A DNA stretch of 35,207 nucleotides from Methylobacteriaceae bacterium (GCA_019233695.1 JAFAME010000055.1:1-35207), one strand, 5' to 3'. Positions 25,961-34,608 are shown, counted from the stretch's first letter. Program-made: numbers and translations. The notes: generated from the letters alone by a model not told the origin.

Positions 25961-26826
25961 CGCTTGGCGTCGGGGGCTTGTCGCCGGTCCCAGACCTTCC
26001 TGAACTGAGCGACTGCCCGGCGGGCGAGTTCGGCCGCCTCCAGGTCCCAGAGAGAGTCGGGGTAGCGATTGCCGAACAGCCCGTTGTCCGAGAACACCTC
26101 GACGTCGTACCAGCCCTTGTAGCCGGCACTTTCGAGTGTGCTGAAAATCGCCGGCAGGTCGATCTTGCCGTCGCCGGGGAGGACGCGATCGCACCAGCTC
26201 CGCACCGGCTCGCGCCAGTCATTGACCTGGACGCCGACCACCCTGGCGACGTTCGCCCGGATGCTGGCGAGGGCGTCCGGCAGGTCCCAGAAGTGCCAGG
26301 TGTCGAGGATGATCTGGATGTTGCTCGCGCCCACGTCCTCGATCAGTTCGATGGTCTCGGGCAGGGTGGTAACCAGTGACCCCGCCGATTTGCGGAGCGG
26401 CTCCAGGCCGAGCGTCACCCCTGCCTCGCCGGCCGTGTCGGCGGCGGCCTTGAGACCCTCGACAACGATCCGTCGGGTATCTGCCGGATTGTCCCCGGGG
26501 GCCCCGGGCAGGACCATCACGGCCAACGGCTTGAAAGCCGCCAGCCGGCGGATCGCGGCGGAGAGCTCCGTGCGCCTCGCCCTGGGATCTACCGGCTCCC
26601 GAAAGAAGGGATCGGGCACGATTGACGGTACCTCGGGTACGCAGAGCGTCGGCGAAAGGCCGGATTTGCTCAATGCCTCGCGAAGTCGATTGTCCTGCCC
26701 CTTGGGAAGCTTGAATTCCCAGATGCCGATGCCCTCGGCGCCAGCCTCCTTGTAGGCGGCCAGATCCTGCTCGAAGGACGCGGTATACGTGGTGCATTCG
26801 GAAATGGACAGCCGCGGATAGGCCAT
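25957..26826 (-). CDS. Sugar phosphate isomerase/epimerase-fold protein (xylose isomerase-like TIM barrel)
   Basis: 289 residues of the AP_endonuc_2 family, which includes inosose isomerase, IolE, MocC and L-ribulose 5-phosphate 3-epimerase. Probable metal ligands: Glu in LGLEPLRK, Asp in QIILDTWHFW, His in the same segment or following helix, Glu in YDVEVFSDNG. GWYDVEVFSDN near the C-terminus is typical. The ATG at 26826 is preceded by AGAGGAG. Its stop overlaps the SDR start. Function by family: ketose/aldose or inosose epimerisation or dehydration. Which one cannot be told from sequence alone. Confidence 0.9.
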   Translation of the reverse strand: MAYPRLSISECTTYTASFEQDLAAYKEAGAEGIGIWEFKLPKGQDNRLREALSKSGLSPTLCVPEVPSIVPDPFFREPVDPRARRTELSAAIRRLAAFKPLAVMVLPGAPGDNPADTRRIVVEGLKAAADTAGEAGVTLGLEPLRKSAGSLVTTLPETIELIEDVGASNIQIILDTWHFWDLPDALASIRANVARVVGVQVNDWREPVRSWCDRVLPGDGKIDLPAIFSTLESAGYKGWYDVEVFSDNGLFGNRYPDSLWDLEAAELARRAVAQFRKVWDRRQAPDAKR

Positions 26827-26917
26827 TGGTGCTCCTCTGGCTTGCCGGGCGATTCTGGCATCAAGCGCCCTTGTGGGCGATGGCTGTCCAGCCTATACGG
26901 CGGCGACCGGCTTTGTA

Positions 26918-28897
26918 CTATTTGCCATGCGCGGGTTGAGGTCCCGGCAGGTGCAGTTCCCTCCGGCTCGGCACGCCAATGTCGAGGATGCGGAGCGCGA
27001 GTTCGAGCGTCAGGCGGTCCTCGGCGTTCTGCAGCTTGAGGCCGGTCAGCTCTTCGAGCTTGGTGAGGCGGTAGCGGATCGTATGCACATGCACGCCGAG
27101 CTCGCGGGCGGCAAGCGACAGGCTCGATCCCTTGGCCAGATAGGTCCGCAGCGTGCCGACAAGGCAGCTCTTGTGCTTGGCGTCATGCGCGATGGCATCG
27201 GCGAGGGTGCGCTGGCTGAATTCGACGGCATGCCGGGCGGATGTCGCGCCGATGATCAGCCGGTACGCGCCGAAACTGCTGGCATCGACCACCGGGCTGT
27301 CGGTCCAAGGTCGCATTTCGACTGCGAGGCGCGCCTCCTGGAACATCTGTGGCACCAGCAGCGGGTCGCTGATGGGCTCGGTCAGGGCGAACCGGATGCG
27401 AAGCCGCGCCGTCTTCATCACGGTCGCGGCAACGGTCTCGAGCTTCTCTCTGGGATTGAAGCGGACCTCGCCCCGGCCTGCCGACCACGCGAGCACCACG
27501 CATTCGCCACGAACGAGGACAACTGTGGGAACGCTCTGCGTCGTTAGACTCTCTTGGGCGATCGCAGAGACTTCACGGAGCATGTTCCCGTCGAGCGGCG
27601 CGGCCACGTGCGCGGCGTCATTTCGGCGGAGCCTGCCTACGGCAAGCTGCAGGGGCAGCGGCAGCGCCTGGAACGAGCCGGCGCTCTTCGGGACTTTGCC
27701 GTCAAGGAGCCGCTCCAAGAGGTCGGCCCGTCCCCGCACGACTCCTTGCTCAAGCGCGCGTTCGCGCACGAACACGGTGGAAGCGATCAGCGCCGCCATT
27801 TCGGCGAGCGCCACGTTGACGTTCGGCGATGCCGGGTCGACCGCCTCGACGAGGACGCAGCCGAGAAGGTCGGCGCCGCTCACGATCGGGCTTGCCGAGA
27901 AGTGGGCGCCGTCGGCCATCGCCGTTCGCGGCCGGTGGTCCATGGCAACTCGGCGCAGCAAGTCGGCGATATGCTCGGACGCGAGCCTTTCCGCGAGATG
28001 CTCTGTTTGGGCGATGCTTGGCTCTGCCGCCCTCACGCGGCCGAGGCCGTCGAATATGTAGGCGCGCGCCGAGGTGAGGTCGGCCAAGCGGATGGCGAGC
28101 GCGGCGAGGCCGAGTTCCTGGCGCCCGATCTGCGCCATCGAGTCGAGGGCGGCAAGCCGCTGGCCGAGCTCGTCGCGCTGGCGCGTGATCTCGTCGTTCA
28201 GCACTTCGAGGCGAATGCGGTTGAGGTGCTCGGCTTCGTAGAGGCCCGCGTTGACAATGGCGATGGCGGCGATCTGGGCAAAGTCCTCGAGCATCGCGAG
28301 GTCCTCTGCAGTGAAGGTCTTGCCGTTGCGCAGGGCGTCGACCACGAGCACGCCAAGCACCTTCCCCTTGAAGACCAGAGGGGCGGTGAGCGCCGCGTTC
28401 GGCGAGCGCGGCCCCTCGCTTGCCTCGTGGAAGTACCGCAACGTCTCCGGTGTCGCGTCGGCCAGAATCGCTTGGACCGTCTCCCGGGTGGGGTAGATCT
28501 CGCCACGACCGGTGACGAAGGCGTGACCGGCCGCCGCCTCACCCGGTTTGAGCGACAGCTTGAACATGCTCGGGCCGAACCCGACGGTATCGGTCACGAT
28601 CAGTCGACCGGAGGCCGAATCCTCGAGGTAGAGCGTCCCGGCATCGGCCGCCGGAATGACGGCGATGGCCCTGACAAGCACCTGACGAACGATCTCGGAA
28701 AGATCAAGCTCGGCGGTGAGCATTCTGGCGACCTCGAGAAGGGTCGTCAGGCGTCTGAGACGCGCGCCCTCGGTTGGGTCGCCGGCCGGTGCGATCGTGG
28801 CTAGGGCGACGGTGTCGCCCACAGCGGACGCCGGTGCAACTCGCTTGCTCGAACGAGCTGCGGGCCCTTCCGATGGCGTCTTTTTTGGCTCCCTCAT
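26918..28897 (-). CDS. GAF-domain regulator with PucR/CdaR-type C-terminal helix-turn-helix
   Basis: 659 residues. A disordered N-terminus of about 45 residues, then a GAF domain (about 52-205; TLLEVARMLTAELDLSEIV through LAMLEDFAQIAAIAI), a coiled-coil-like linker (NRIRLEVLNDEITRQRDEL), a middle region with GGDEF-like PucR features, and the C-terminal HTH_30 domain (TLRTYLAKGSSLSLAARELGV, then HVHTIRYRLTKLEELTGL). Such proteins activate catabolic genes when the GAF domain binds a small ligand. The ATG at 28897 has only a weak ribosome site; a GTG at 28963 is an alternative and would add 22 residues. Lies inside the minus-strand catabolic operon, 163 bp after the beta-hydroxyacid dehydrogenase gene, so it is the best local candidate for controlling the three operons. 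Confidence 0.9.
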   Translation of the reverse strand: MREPKKTPSEGPAARSSKRVAPASAVGDTVALATIAPAGDPTEGARLRRLTTLLEVARMLTAELDLSEIVRQVLVRAIAVIPAADAGTLYLEDSASGRLIVTDTVGFGPSMFKLSLKPGEAAAGHAFVTGRGEIYPTRETVQAILADATPETLRYFHEASEGPRSPNAALTAPLVFKGKVLGVLVVDALRNGKTFTAEDLAMLEDFAQIAAIAIVNAGLYEAEHLNRIRLEVLNDEITRQRDELGQRLAALDSMAQIGRQELGLAALAIRLADLTSARAYIFDGLGRVRAAEPSIAQTEHLAERLASEHIADLLRRVAMDHRPRTAMADGAHFSASPIVSGADLLGCVLVEAVDPASPNVNVALAEMAALIASTVFVRERALEQGVVRGRADLLERLLDGKVPKSAGSFQALPLPLQLAVGRLRRNDAAHVAAPLDGNMLREVSAIAQESLTTQSVPTVVLVRGECVVLAWSAGRGEVRFNPREKLETVAATVMKTARLRIRFALTEPISDPLLVPQMFQEARLAVEMRPWTDSPVVDASSFGAYRLIIGATSARHAVEFSQRTLADAIAHDAKHKSCLVGTLRTYLAKGSSLSLAARELGVHVHTIRYRLTKLEELTGLKLQNAEDRLTLELALRILDIGVPSRRELHLPGPQPAHGK

Positions 28898-29060
28898 AAA
28901 CCTGACCGTCGACTTTGCCGCCGCTGGTCGATGGATCGACGACACGCTTGCCGTCCACTGCACGCCGGTCGAGCGGCCTTCCTCCCGTCATAGCCGGCCC
29001 TTGTCCGGGACCCTGCATGCGCTCGCAAGCGAACGCGCAAACCGGCCATCGAGCACGCTT

Positions 29061-30050
29061 TCAGTGTTCGAGACTATCACTTCCAGCCAAGCCGTCGATT
29101 GCCAGCCGGACGGCTGCGGTGTCCTTCAGGCCGTGGCTGACCGCTGCCGACCGGTAAAGCGGGATGGTGGTGTCGAACAGCGGTGTCGCGGCGCCGCTTT
29201 CCTCTGCGAACGCCTTGATCAGGCGCATGTCTTTTTGCCACACGTCGAGCTTCATCGTCGGTGGCTCGTAGATGCCCCTGATCATCATCGGCCCGCGGAC
29301 TTCGAGCATGCGCGACTGGCCGGCGCCTGCCGCGAGAACATCGCACAGCGTGGCCGGATCAAGGCCACAGCGTAGACCGAGGGACAGGGCCTCGGCCGCC
29401 GCGACGTTGTGGACCGCGACGAGGAGGTTGGCGATGAACTTCACCTTGGTACCGTTGCCGAAGACACCAAGGCAGATCGCCCTGCGCGAAAAGTCGGAGA
29501 AGACCGGGAGGCAACGCCGTGTCGCCTCCGCGTCGCCGCTGACATAGAGCACGAGATCGCCGGCCGCGGCCTGAGCGCCGGTGCCGCTGATCGGCGTGTC
29601 GAGCATGGCAATGCCCGCAGCCGCAAGCCTCTCGCATTGGCTAAGCTTGCTGCTTAGCGAGAGGGTGCTCAACTCGACCAGCACTTGTTTTGGCCGTCGG
29701 CGCGCGCCGAGGACGGCCGTCACCGTCGCATCGAGCGATTCCTCTGTCGGCAGGCTGGTGAGCAGAAGGTCTGCCGCGGCGGCCGCAGCGGCAGCGGATG
29801 CGGCTAGCCGTAAGTGACGTTCGGCGACCGCCAGGGCACGCGTAGCGTCGGTGTCAAAGCCGATCACATCGCGTCCGGCAGCCACAAGGTGGCGAGCGAC
29901 GGCCGATCCCATGATGCCAAGCCCGATCACGGCGATCGAGTCCGGCCAGTTCTCCTCACTCGCGGCGCTCAATCGGGTTCTCCCATCGGAGGTGCTTGCA
30001 CTGGAACCCCGACTGCCAGAGCAGGCGGTCGTCGAAGGGGCCCGCGACAT
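29061..30050 (-). CDS. NAD-binding beta-hydroxyacid dehydrogenase (6-phosphogluconate/3-hydroxyisobutyrate type)
   Basis: About 300-329 residues. N-terminal Rossmann domain VIGLGIMGSAVARHLVAAG with Asp after beta-2 (GFDTD, NAD preference); substrate loop SGTGAQAAAGDL; catalytic Lys and Asn in KVKFIANLL; all-alpha C-terminal domain with KDMRLIKAFAEE. Oxidises beta-hydroxyacids such as tartronate semialdehyde, hydroxyisobutyrate or related sugar-derived acids. The start is uncertain: ATG 30050 lies just after the upstream gene's stop but gives a Ser/Thr-rich extra segment of some 27 residues. A TTG at 29972 has GGGAGAA upstream and yields a normal N-terminus. Forms a two-gene unit with the 2-hydroxyacid dehydrogenase. 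Confidence 0.87.
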   Translation of the reverse strand: MSRAPSTTACSGSRGSSASTSDGRTRLSAASEENWPDSIAVIGLGIMGSAVARHLVAAGRDVIGFDTDATRALAVAERHLRLAASAAAAAAAADLLLTSLPTEESLDATVTAVLGARRRPKQVLVELSTLSLSSKLSQCERLAAAGIAMLDTPISGTGAQAAAGDLVLYVSGDAEATRRCLPVFSDFSRRAICLGVFGNGTKVKFIANLLVAVHNVAAAEALSLGLRCGLDPATLCDVLAAGAGQSRMLEVRGPMMIRGIYEPPTMKLDVWQKDMRLIKAFAEESGAATPLFDTTIPLYRSAAVSHGLKDTAAVRLAIDGLAGSDSLEH

Positions 30051-30062
30051 CACGTGGGCGCA

Positions 30063-31109
30063 TCATCGGTCACGAGCACCATCAGCCCCAGTCTTGTCGC
30101 CGTTGCAGGCCCGAACGCTGAACACCTGCGGGTTGATGATGTTCGGCGGCCGGCGACCGTCGATGAGTGCGAGAAGGTTGTCGACGACGGCATTGGCAAG
30201 CGCGATTCGCGTCTCGGCGACGGCGCTGCCAAGGTGCGGCGTCAGCACGACATTCGCAAGCCTGAGCAGTGCCGGCGCGACCGCAGGCTCTTGTTCGAAC
30301 ACGTCAAGTCCGGCCCCGGCGATCTGGCTGCGTTGCAGGGCTGCCACGAGCGCCAATTCGTCGACCACGGGCCCGCGCGCCGTGTTGATCAGAAATGCCG
30401 TCGGCTTCATGAGCGCCAGTTCGCGCTCGCCGATCTGGTGCCTGGTCTCGGCTTTGAGCGGCGAGTGGATCGACACGAAATCCGACTTCTGCAGGAGGTC
30501 GTCCAGGGGAGCGAAGGTCACACCGATCTCCTGCTCGACACGGTGGGGCTTGCGCTGCGGGGACCAGTAGAGGACGTCCATCTGAAAGCCGCGGGCCCGG
30601 CGGGCAACGGCGCTGCCGATGCGTCCGCCGCCGCCAACCAAACCCAGGGTCTTTCCCCATACGCCAGAACCGATGAGGTGGTTCGATTGCCCCCCGGGGA
30701 AAACGCCCCGACGAACAAGTTGGTCTCCTTCGACGATGCGCCGGGCGACCGCGATCAGAAGACCAAAACAGATATCCGCCGTCGCTTCGGTCACGATCGC
30801 CGGCGCGGTCGTCACGACGATGCCGCGTCGCGTCGCCTCCTCGATGTCGATGTCTGAGGGTGTCACGGCCATGGATGCAATCGCCCGCAGATTCGGGTTT
30901 GCTGAAAGGATCGTGTGGTCGATCTTGTCGTGCATGAGCGAGAGCAGGAAGTCGCAATCACGAACGCCCGCGAGCAACGCGTCTCTCGGCAGTATCCGGC
31001 TGGAATCGGGATCGACCGTGACGTCCGCGACCGTCCTCAGTCGCTCAAGCGCGCTGACTGCGATGGGTTGGGTGACGAAAACGCGGGGCCGCCTTGTTGG
31101 TTGATCCAT
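30063..31109 (-). CDS. D-isomer-specific 2-hydroxyacid dehydrogenase
   Basis: 348 residues with the family layout: catalytic domain halves at the ends and a central NAD domain. GLVGGGGRIGSAVARRA is the dinucleotide motif; catalytic Arg in NTARGPVVDE, Glu in DVFEQEP and His in LTPHLGSAVAETR are all present. Similar to glyoxylate/hydroxypyruvate and 2-ketogluconate reductases. GAAGGGA lies 8 nt upstream of ATG 31109. First gene of the minus-strand unit that continues through the beta-hydroxyacid dehydrogenase, regulator, isomerase-fold and SDR genes. A role in reducing or oxidising a short keto-acid end product is likely. Confidence 0.92.
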   Translation of the reverse strand: MDQPTRRPRVFVTQPIAVSALERLRTVADVTVDPDSSRILPRDALLAGVRDCDFLLSLMHDKIDHTILSANPNLRAIASMAVTPSDIDIEEATRRGIVVTTAPAIVTEATADICFGLLIAVARRIVEGDQLVRRGVFPGGQSNHLIGSGVWGKTLGLVGGGGRIGSAVARRARGFQMDVLYWSPQRKPHRVEQEIGVTFAPLDDLLQKSDFVSIHSPLKAETRHQIGERELALMKPTAFLINTARGPVVDELALVAALQRSQIAGAGLDVFEQEPAVAPALLRLANVVLTPHLGSAVAETRIALANAVVDNLLALIDGRRPPNIINPQVFSVRACNGDKTGADGARDR

Positions 31110-31554
31110 CAGACAGTCCCTTCAACACGGATCGCAGGCTTCCAAAAGAGTCCCAAGTGGTTCGTAACCATCGAGAGCCTCCGGTGGCCGCGATGGCGTT
31201 GGCCTCGACGATCTAACGCGCCGCTCCGGTTGGCCGAAAGCCCCCTATGAGCGCGAACAGCTGGCCCGGTGCCACTTCGCCAGGCCGCTTGCGAGGATAT
31301 TGACGTTTCTCATACGGAAACGCTCGCATTGCGGTGGACGACCGCATCGCAATCCCACCCGACCATGTGCCTCGGCCGGCCCAGTGACCTGGGACCACTT
31401 CGCGTTGGTCAGCGATGACGCCATGAGCGGAGGGTCTTGCCAAATGGCTATCAAGACGAGAGAGCGCGCGGAAATAATCATATCTGCAACCAAGCATCAG
31501 AAACATTGATGATTGCTTTTTCTTGCTCGACCGCTGCCGGGATCGTCGCCCGCA
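31110..31554. other. Intergenic stretch upstream of the hydroxyacid dehydrogenase, no gene seen
   Basis: Probably contains the promoter of the minus-strand operon near 31110-31200. The remaining part has only short frames without ribosome sites or domains. Base composition becomes noticeably richer in A and T from about 31430, marking the left side of the anomalous patch that continues to about 33280. Confidence 0.4.
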
Positions 31555-31761
31555 TCATGCTCGTCGACCCAGCCTTCGATCTCGAACATGAAGTGATCCA
31601 TGGTAACCATCAGCGGATCGGCGTAGATCCCGGGGAAATTTCGTTCGTCCGATCGCCGTCACGTAAAGGGCGCGAGCAATTCCATCGCGACCCGTCAGTC
31701 GCAACTCCCACAGCTTCCCCTCAAGGTGCCTGACATGCGGCTCGCCTAGGTCATGAATCAT
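31555..31761 (-). pseudogene. HigB/Gp49-like (RelE-superfamily) toxin remnant
   Basis: Residues 5-38 of this frame (LGEPHVRHLEGKLWELRLTG, then RDGIARALYVTAIGR) match the central part of phage-derived Gp49-like HigB toxins, where the line usually continues with a hydrophobic strand and KK-x-x-KTP. Here the similarity stops abruptly after IGR and the frame runs into an unrelated Arg-rich tail. Stop codons lie just upstream of the ATG at 31761, so the N-terminal third is missing too. No antitoxin gene with a helix-turn-helix follows. I read it as a broken toxin fragment left by a recombination event in the AT-rich patch. Confidence 0.55.
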
Positions 31762-31929
31762 TAGTCACCGCCGCTTCCGACCCGTTGCTGTCGCTCGGAG
31801 CTGCTTACCGACCTCTATACCAGCGTCGTGGCATGCTTCGCACATTGGGCCCGCCGCGTGAGCGGTGGTCATGGCCGGCGCCATTGGCTATAGTTCACGA
31901 GCCTCCGATCGGATCGAAGAGGTTGCCCG

Positions 31930-33279
31930 GTGCCGCCCGAAGTTCACTACGCCAAGAGTGGCGATGTGCACATCGCCTATCAGGTCTTCGGCAAAGGTCC
32001 CACGGATCTGGTGATTATTCCTGGCTTTATTTCAAACATCGAGCATTATTGGGATAGGCCAGAGGCGGCACGCTGGCTGGACCGTTTGGGAAGCCGCTTG
32101 CGAGTTATCCTGTTTGACAAGCGTGGAACGGGCCTTTCCGATCGACTGGGTCAGCTGCCCAATCTTGAACAGCGAATGGAAGACGCGCGGGCTGTGATGG
32201 ATGCAGCCAAATCAGAACGGGCCGCCATTATGGGCGTCTCAGAAGGAGGATCACTTGCGACGCTCTTTGCCGCAGCCCACCCTGAGCGTTGTTCGGTACT
32301 TATTCTTTATGGCGCGTTCGCAAGATTTTCGGACTGGTTTCCAACCAAGCAGAAGCTTGAGTATTTCTTTGAATATGTTGAGACGTCCTGGGGTTCGGGC
32401 AGGAGCCTTGCCTCGTTCGCCCCCTCGAAGAAAGGAGACGTAGAGTTTCAACGCTGGTGGGGCCGGTGGGAAAGGTTAGGCGGCAGCCCATCGGCTGTAA
32501 AGAGTTTAATGGAGATGAATAGTGAAATCAATATAGACACGATACTTCCCTCGGTGCGCGCGCCAACGCTCATTTTGCACCGAACGGAGGATCCGACCGT
32601 TAGCATCCAGGCAGGCCGCTTTTTAGCTAAGCACATTCCGAACGCGAAGTTAGTGGAAATTGATGGCGCAGATCACATCCTCTGGCTGGGCGATAATGCT
32701 ATTGAAATTGCAGACAGGGTTTCGGATTTTATTTTGGATCCCGACAAGGAGGCACCCATCACTTCCACTTCACAGCGTGTGCTTGTAACGATCTTGTTTA
32801 CCGATATCGTCAACTCTACCGAACGGGTTCAGAGTTTGGGGGACAGAGGCTGGCGCGAGTTGTTGCAGGCACATGAAGCGACAGTTCGACGAGAAATCAT
32901 TCGGTTTCGCGGCCGCGAGGTGGATTCGACAGGGGATGGTTTTCTCGACATTTTCGATGGTCCAGCTCGGGCGATCCGGTGTGCAATGGCAATCATCGAG
33001 GCGATGGGACCGCTCGGCATCCAGGTACGCGCCGGCCTGCATACGGGCGAAGTCGAGCGGACCGAATTCCATGTGCGCGGGATTGCTGTCCATCTCGCGG
33101 CGCGCATTATGAATACTGCGATGCCAGATGAGGTGCTCGTCTCAAGGACGGTAAAGGATCTTGTTGCAGGGTCTGGTTTGGAGTTCGACGATGCGGGCGA
33201 ACACTCGTTGAAAGGTATTGAAGAGAAGTGGCGCCTATTCAAAGTGAGTCACGTGCCACGAAGCCCGTCCGTTCGGTAG
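31930..33279 (+). CDS. Alpha/beta hydrolase fused to class III adenylate/guanylate cyclase
   Basis: 449 residues from GTG 31930. Residues 1-265 are an alpha/beta hydrolase: VIIPGFISNIEHYWD, FDKRGTGLSDR, nucleophile Ser104 in GVSEGG, Asp in HRTEDPTV, His in GADHILW. Residues 275-440 are a class III cyclase catalytic domain: metal Asp292 in FTDIVNST, second Asp in STGDGFL, and HLAARIM, with His where the textbook motif has Asn (the family branch I recall often has VHIAAR, so activity is still plausible). Dimers would make cyclic nucleotide, perhaps in response to a ligand bound by the hydrolase domain. Codon use is more A/T-rich than the flanks, suggesting recent acquisition. It ends next to a truncated ferredoxin reductase. 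Confidence 0.9.
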   Translation: MPPEVHYAKSGDVHIAYQVFGKGPTDLVIIPGFISNIEHYWDRPEAARWLDRLGSRLRVILFDKRGTGLSDRLGQLPNLEQRMEDARAVMDAAKSERAAIMGVSEGGSLATLFAAAHPERCSVLILYGAFARFSDWFPTKQKLEYFFEYVETSWGSGRSLASFAPSKKGDVEFQRWWGRWERLGGSPSAVKSLMEMNSEINIDTILPSVRAPTLILHRTEDPTVSIQAGRFLAKHIPNAKLVEIDGADHILWLGDNAIEIADRVSDFILDPDKEAPITSTSQRVLVTILFTDIVNSTERVQSLGDRGWRELLQAHEATVRREIIRFRGREVDSTGDGFLDIFDGPARAIRCAMAIIEAMGPLGIQVRAGLHTGEVERTEFHVRGIAVHLAARIMNTAMPDEVLVSRTVKDLVAGSGLEFDDAGEHSLKGIEEKWRLFKVSHVPRSPSVR

Positions 33280-33488
33280 CTTTCCGACGCGATCTCGATG
33301 ACGGCGCGTTTCTCCTGTTTCACCTCGCCGAGAATGGCGGGTTGGTGGCGGTAAGCGGCATCGGTCCCGAAAATTCCCTCGCAAGGGAGATTCGGCTGGG
33401 AGAGATGCTCATTTCCAGGCAGGCAAAACCGCTGCCGGATCAGCTCGCAACCGCCCACATCGAGCTGAAGACATTGCTGGCCGCGTGA
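33258..33488 (+). pseudogene. C-terminal remnant of a ferredoxin-NAD(P) reductase (MocF-like)
   Basis: The frame reads VAFRRDLDDGAFLLFHLAEN, then GLVAVSGIGPENSLAREIRL and ends KTLLAA. This fits the Reductase_C domain of FAD-dependent ferredoxin reductases that serve Rieske systems, in which the strand RDFxxFxL is followed by GRLVAA. Only about the last 70 of roughly 400 residues are present; the FAD and NAD domains are missing. The first codons overlap the end of the cyclase gene in another frame, marking the breakpoint near 33250-33280. It lies 88 bp upstream of the desaturase gene, so the intact gene probably headed a reductase-oxygenase-ferredoxin operon that was cut by insertion or deletion. 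Confidence 0.6.
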
Positions 33489-33576
33489 CATTTCGCCGGC
33501 GGCGAATCGCAGGAACGAGCCCTTTGGGAGGCCCTCAAGCCTTCCGACAGACAGAACGGATTTGAAGGAGGTCACG

Positions 33577-34608
33577 ATGGACGATCTCAACTACGGCATT
33601 CGCAACAAGCGCGGCGACTGGGTGCCAAACGAGCCGGCCCGCACCGCGCCGCTGTTCGTCTTCCCGCCGCAGCCGCTCAACCTCCTGAAATGGCTGCCGC
33701 ACTATTTCTTGCCATACAGCCTGCTGTTCGCGCTCTCGGCGGTCGCCTGGTGGCAGTGGGTGCTGCCGGACGCCGCGAGCATGAAGACTCTTGCCTGGGC
33801 CTGGATCCTCAAGCTCTTCGTCGTCAACTGCATCGCGATCTTCCTCTTTTTCGGCGCTTTCGAACTGCGGCTCTACGTGCTGCGCGCTCAGGGCACCCGC
33901 TTCAAGTACAACAGCAAGTTTCCGGCCGAGCAACGGAGCAAAGCCTTCTTCTTCGAAAGGCAGAATGTAGACAGCCTGCTGCGAACTTTCGGCACCGGCC
34001 TGCCGATCTGGACGGCGATCGAAGTCGCCATCCTCTACGCCTATGCCAACGGGAACGTGCCTTGGCTCAGCTTCGCCGAGAACCCCTGGTACCTGTTCGG
34101 CCTTGCCCTGGTGGTGCCGATCATCCACGAGACGCATTTCTTCCTGCTGCACCGGGCCATTCACTGGGGCCCGCTCTACAGGTGGGTGCATTCGGTGCAC
34201 CACAATTCGGTGAACCCGTCGCCCTGGTCTTCGTTGTCGATGCATCCGGTCGAACAATTGGGCTATCTCGGCGTGGCGCTATGGCACCTGGTCATCCCGT
34301 CGAACCCGATCCTTGCTCTCTATCAGCTGCATTTCGCCGGTTTCGGCGCGATCCCCGGCCATATCGGCTTCGACAGGGTCGAGCTCACCGACGAGACGGC
34401 GGTCGATAGCCATGCCTATATCCACTATCTGCACCACCGGCACTTCGAGGTGAACTACGGCGATGGCCTGATCCCGTTCGACAAGTGGCTCGGGACCTTC
34501 CATGACGGCAGCAAGGAAGGTGAGGCGCGCATGCAGGCTCGCTATCAAAAGAAGAAGGAACGCGTGAACGCCAAAGCCCAGGCCAAGAAGACGGTCGCGG
34601 CCGGGTGA
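33577..34608 (+). CDS. Fatty acid hydroxylase/sterol desaturase family membrane di-iron enzyme
   Basis: 343 residues. ATG 33577 is chosen because AAGGAGG lies 5 nt upstream; a TTG at 33562 also keeps the frame. Several membrane segments (YFLPYSLLFALSAVAWW, LFVVNCIAIFLFFGAF, WYLFGLALVVPII) surround the His clusters HETHFFLLHR, HSVHHNSVN and YLHHRHFEV, the three motifs that bind the di-iron centre in this family. A Lys/Ala-rich tail ends the protein. It would use O2 and electrons to hydroxylate or desaturate a lipid or alicyclic substrate at the inner membrane. The Rieske ferredoxin gene 33 bp downstream is the likely electron donor. Confidence 0.92.
   Translation: MDDLNYGIRNKRGDWVPNEPARTAPLFVFPPQPLNLLKWLPHYFLPYSLLFALSAVAWWQWVLPDAASMKTLAWAWILKLFVVNCIAIFLFFGAFELRLYVLRAQGTRFKYNSKFPAEQRSKAFFFERQNVDSLLRTFGTGLPIWTAIEVAILYAYANGNVPWLSFAENPWYLFGLALVVPIIHETHFFLLHRAIHWGPLYRWVHSVHHNSVNPSPWSSLSMHPVEQLGYLGVALWHLVIPSNPILALYQLHFAGFGAIPGHIGFDRVELTDETAVDSHAYIHYLHHRHFEVNYGDGLIPFDKWLGTFHDGSKEGEARMQARYQKKKERVNAKAQAKKTVAAG

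Noticed and set aside
31497-31610. 37-codon minus-strand frame (begins MVTMDHFMFEIEGW)
   Set aside because: Protein-like start but no ribosome site, no family and within a decayed region; too little support to call.
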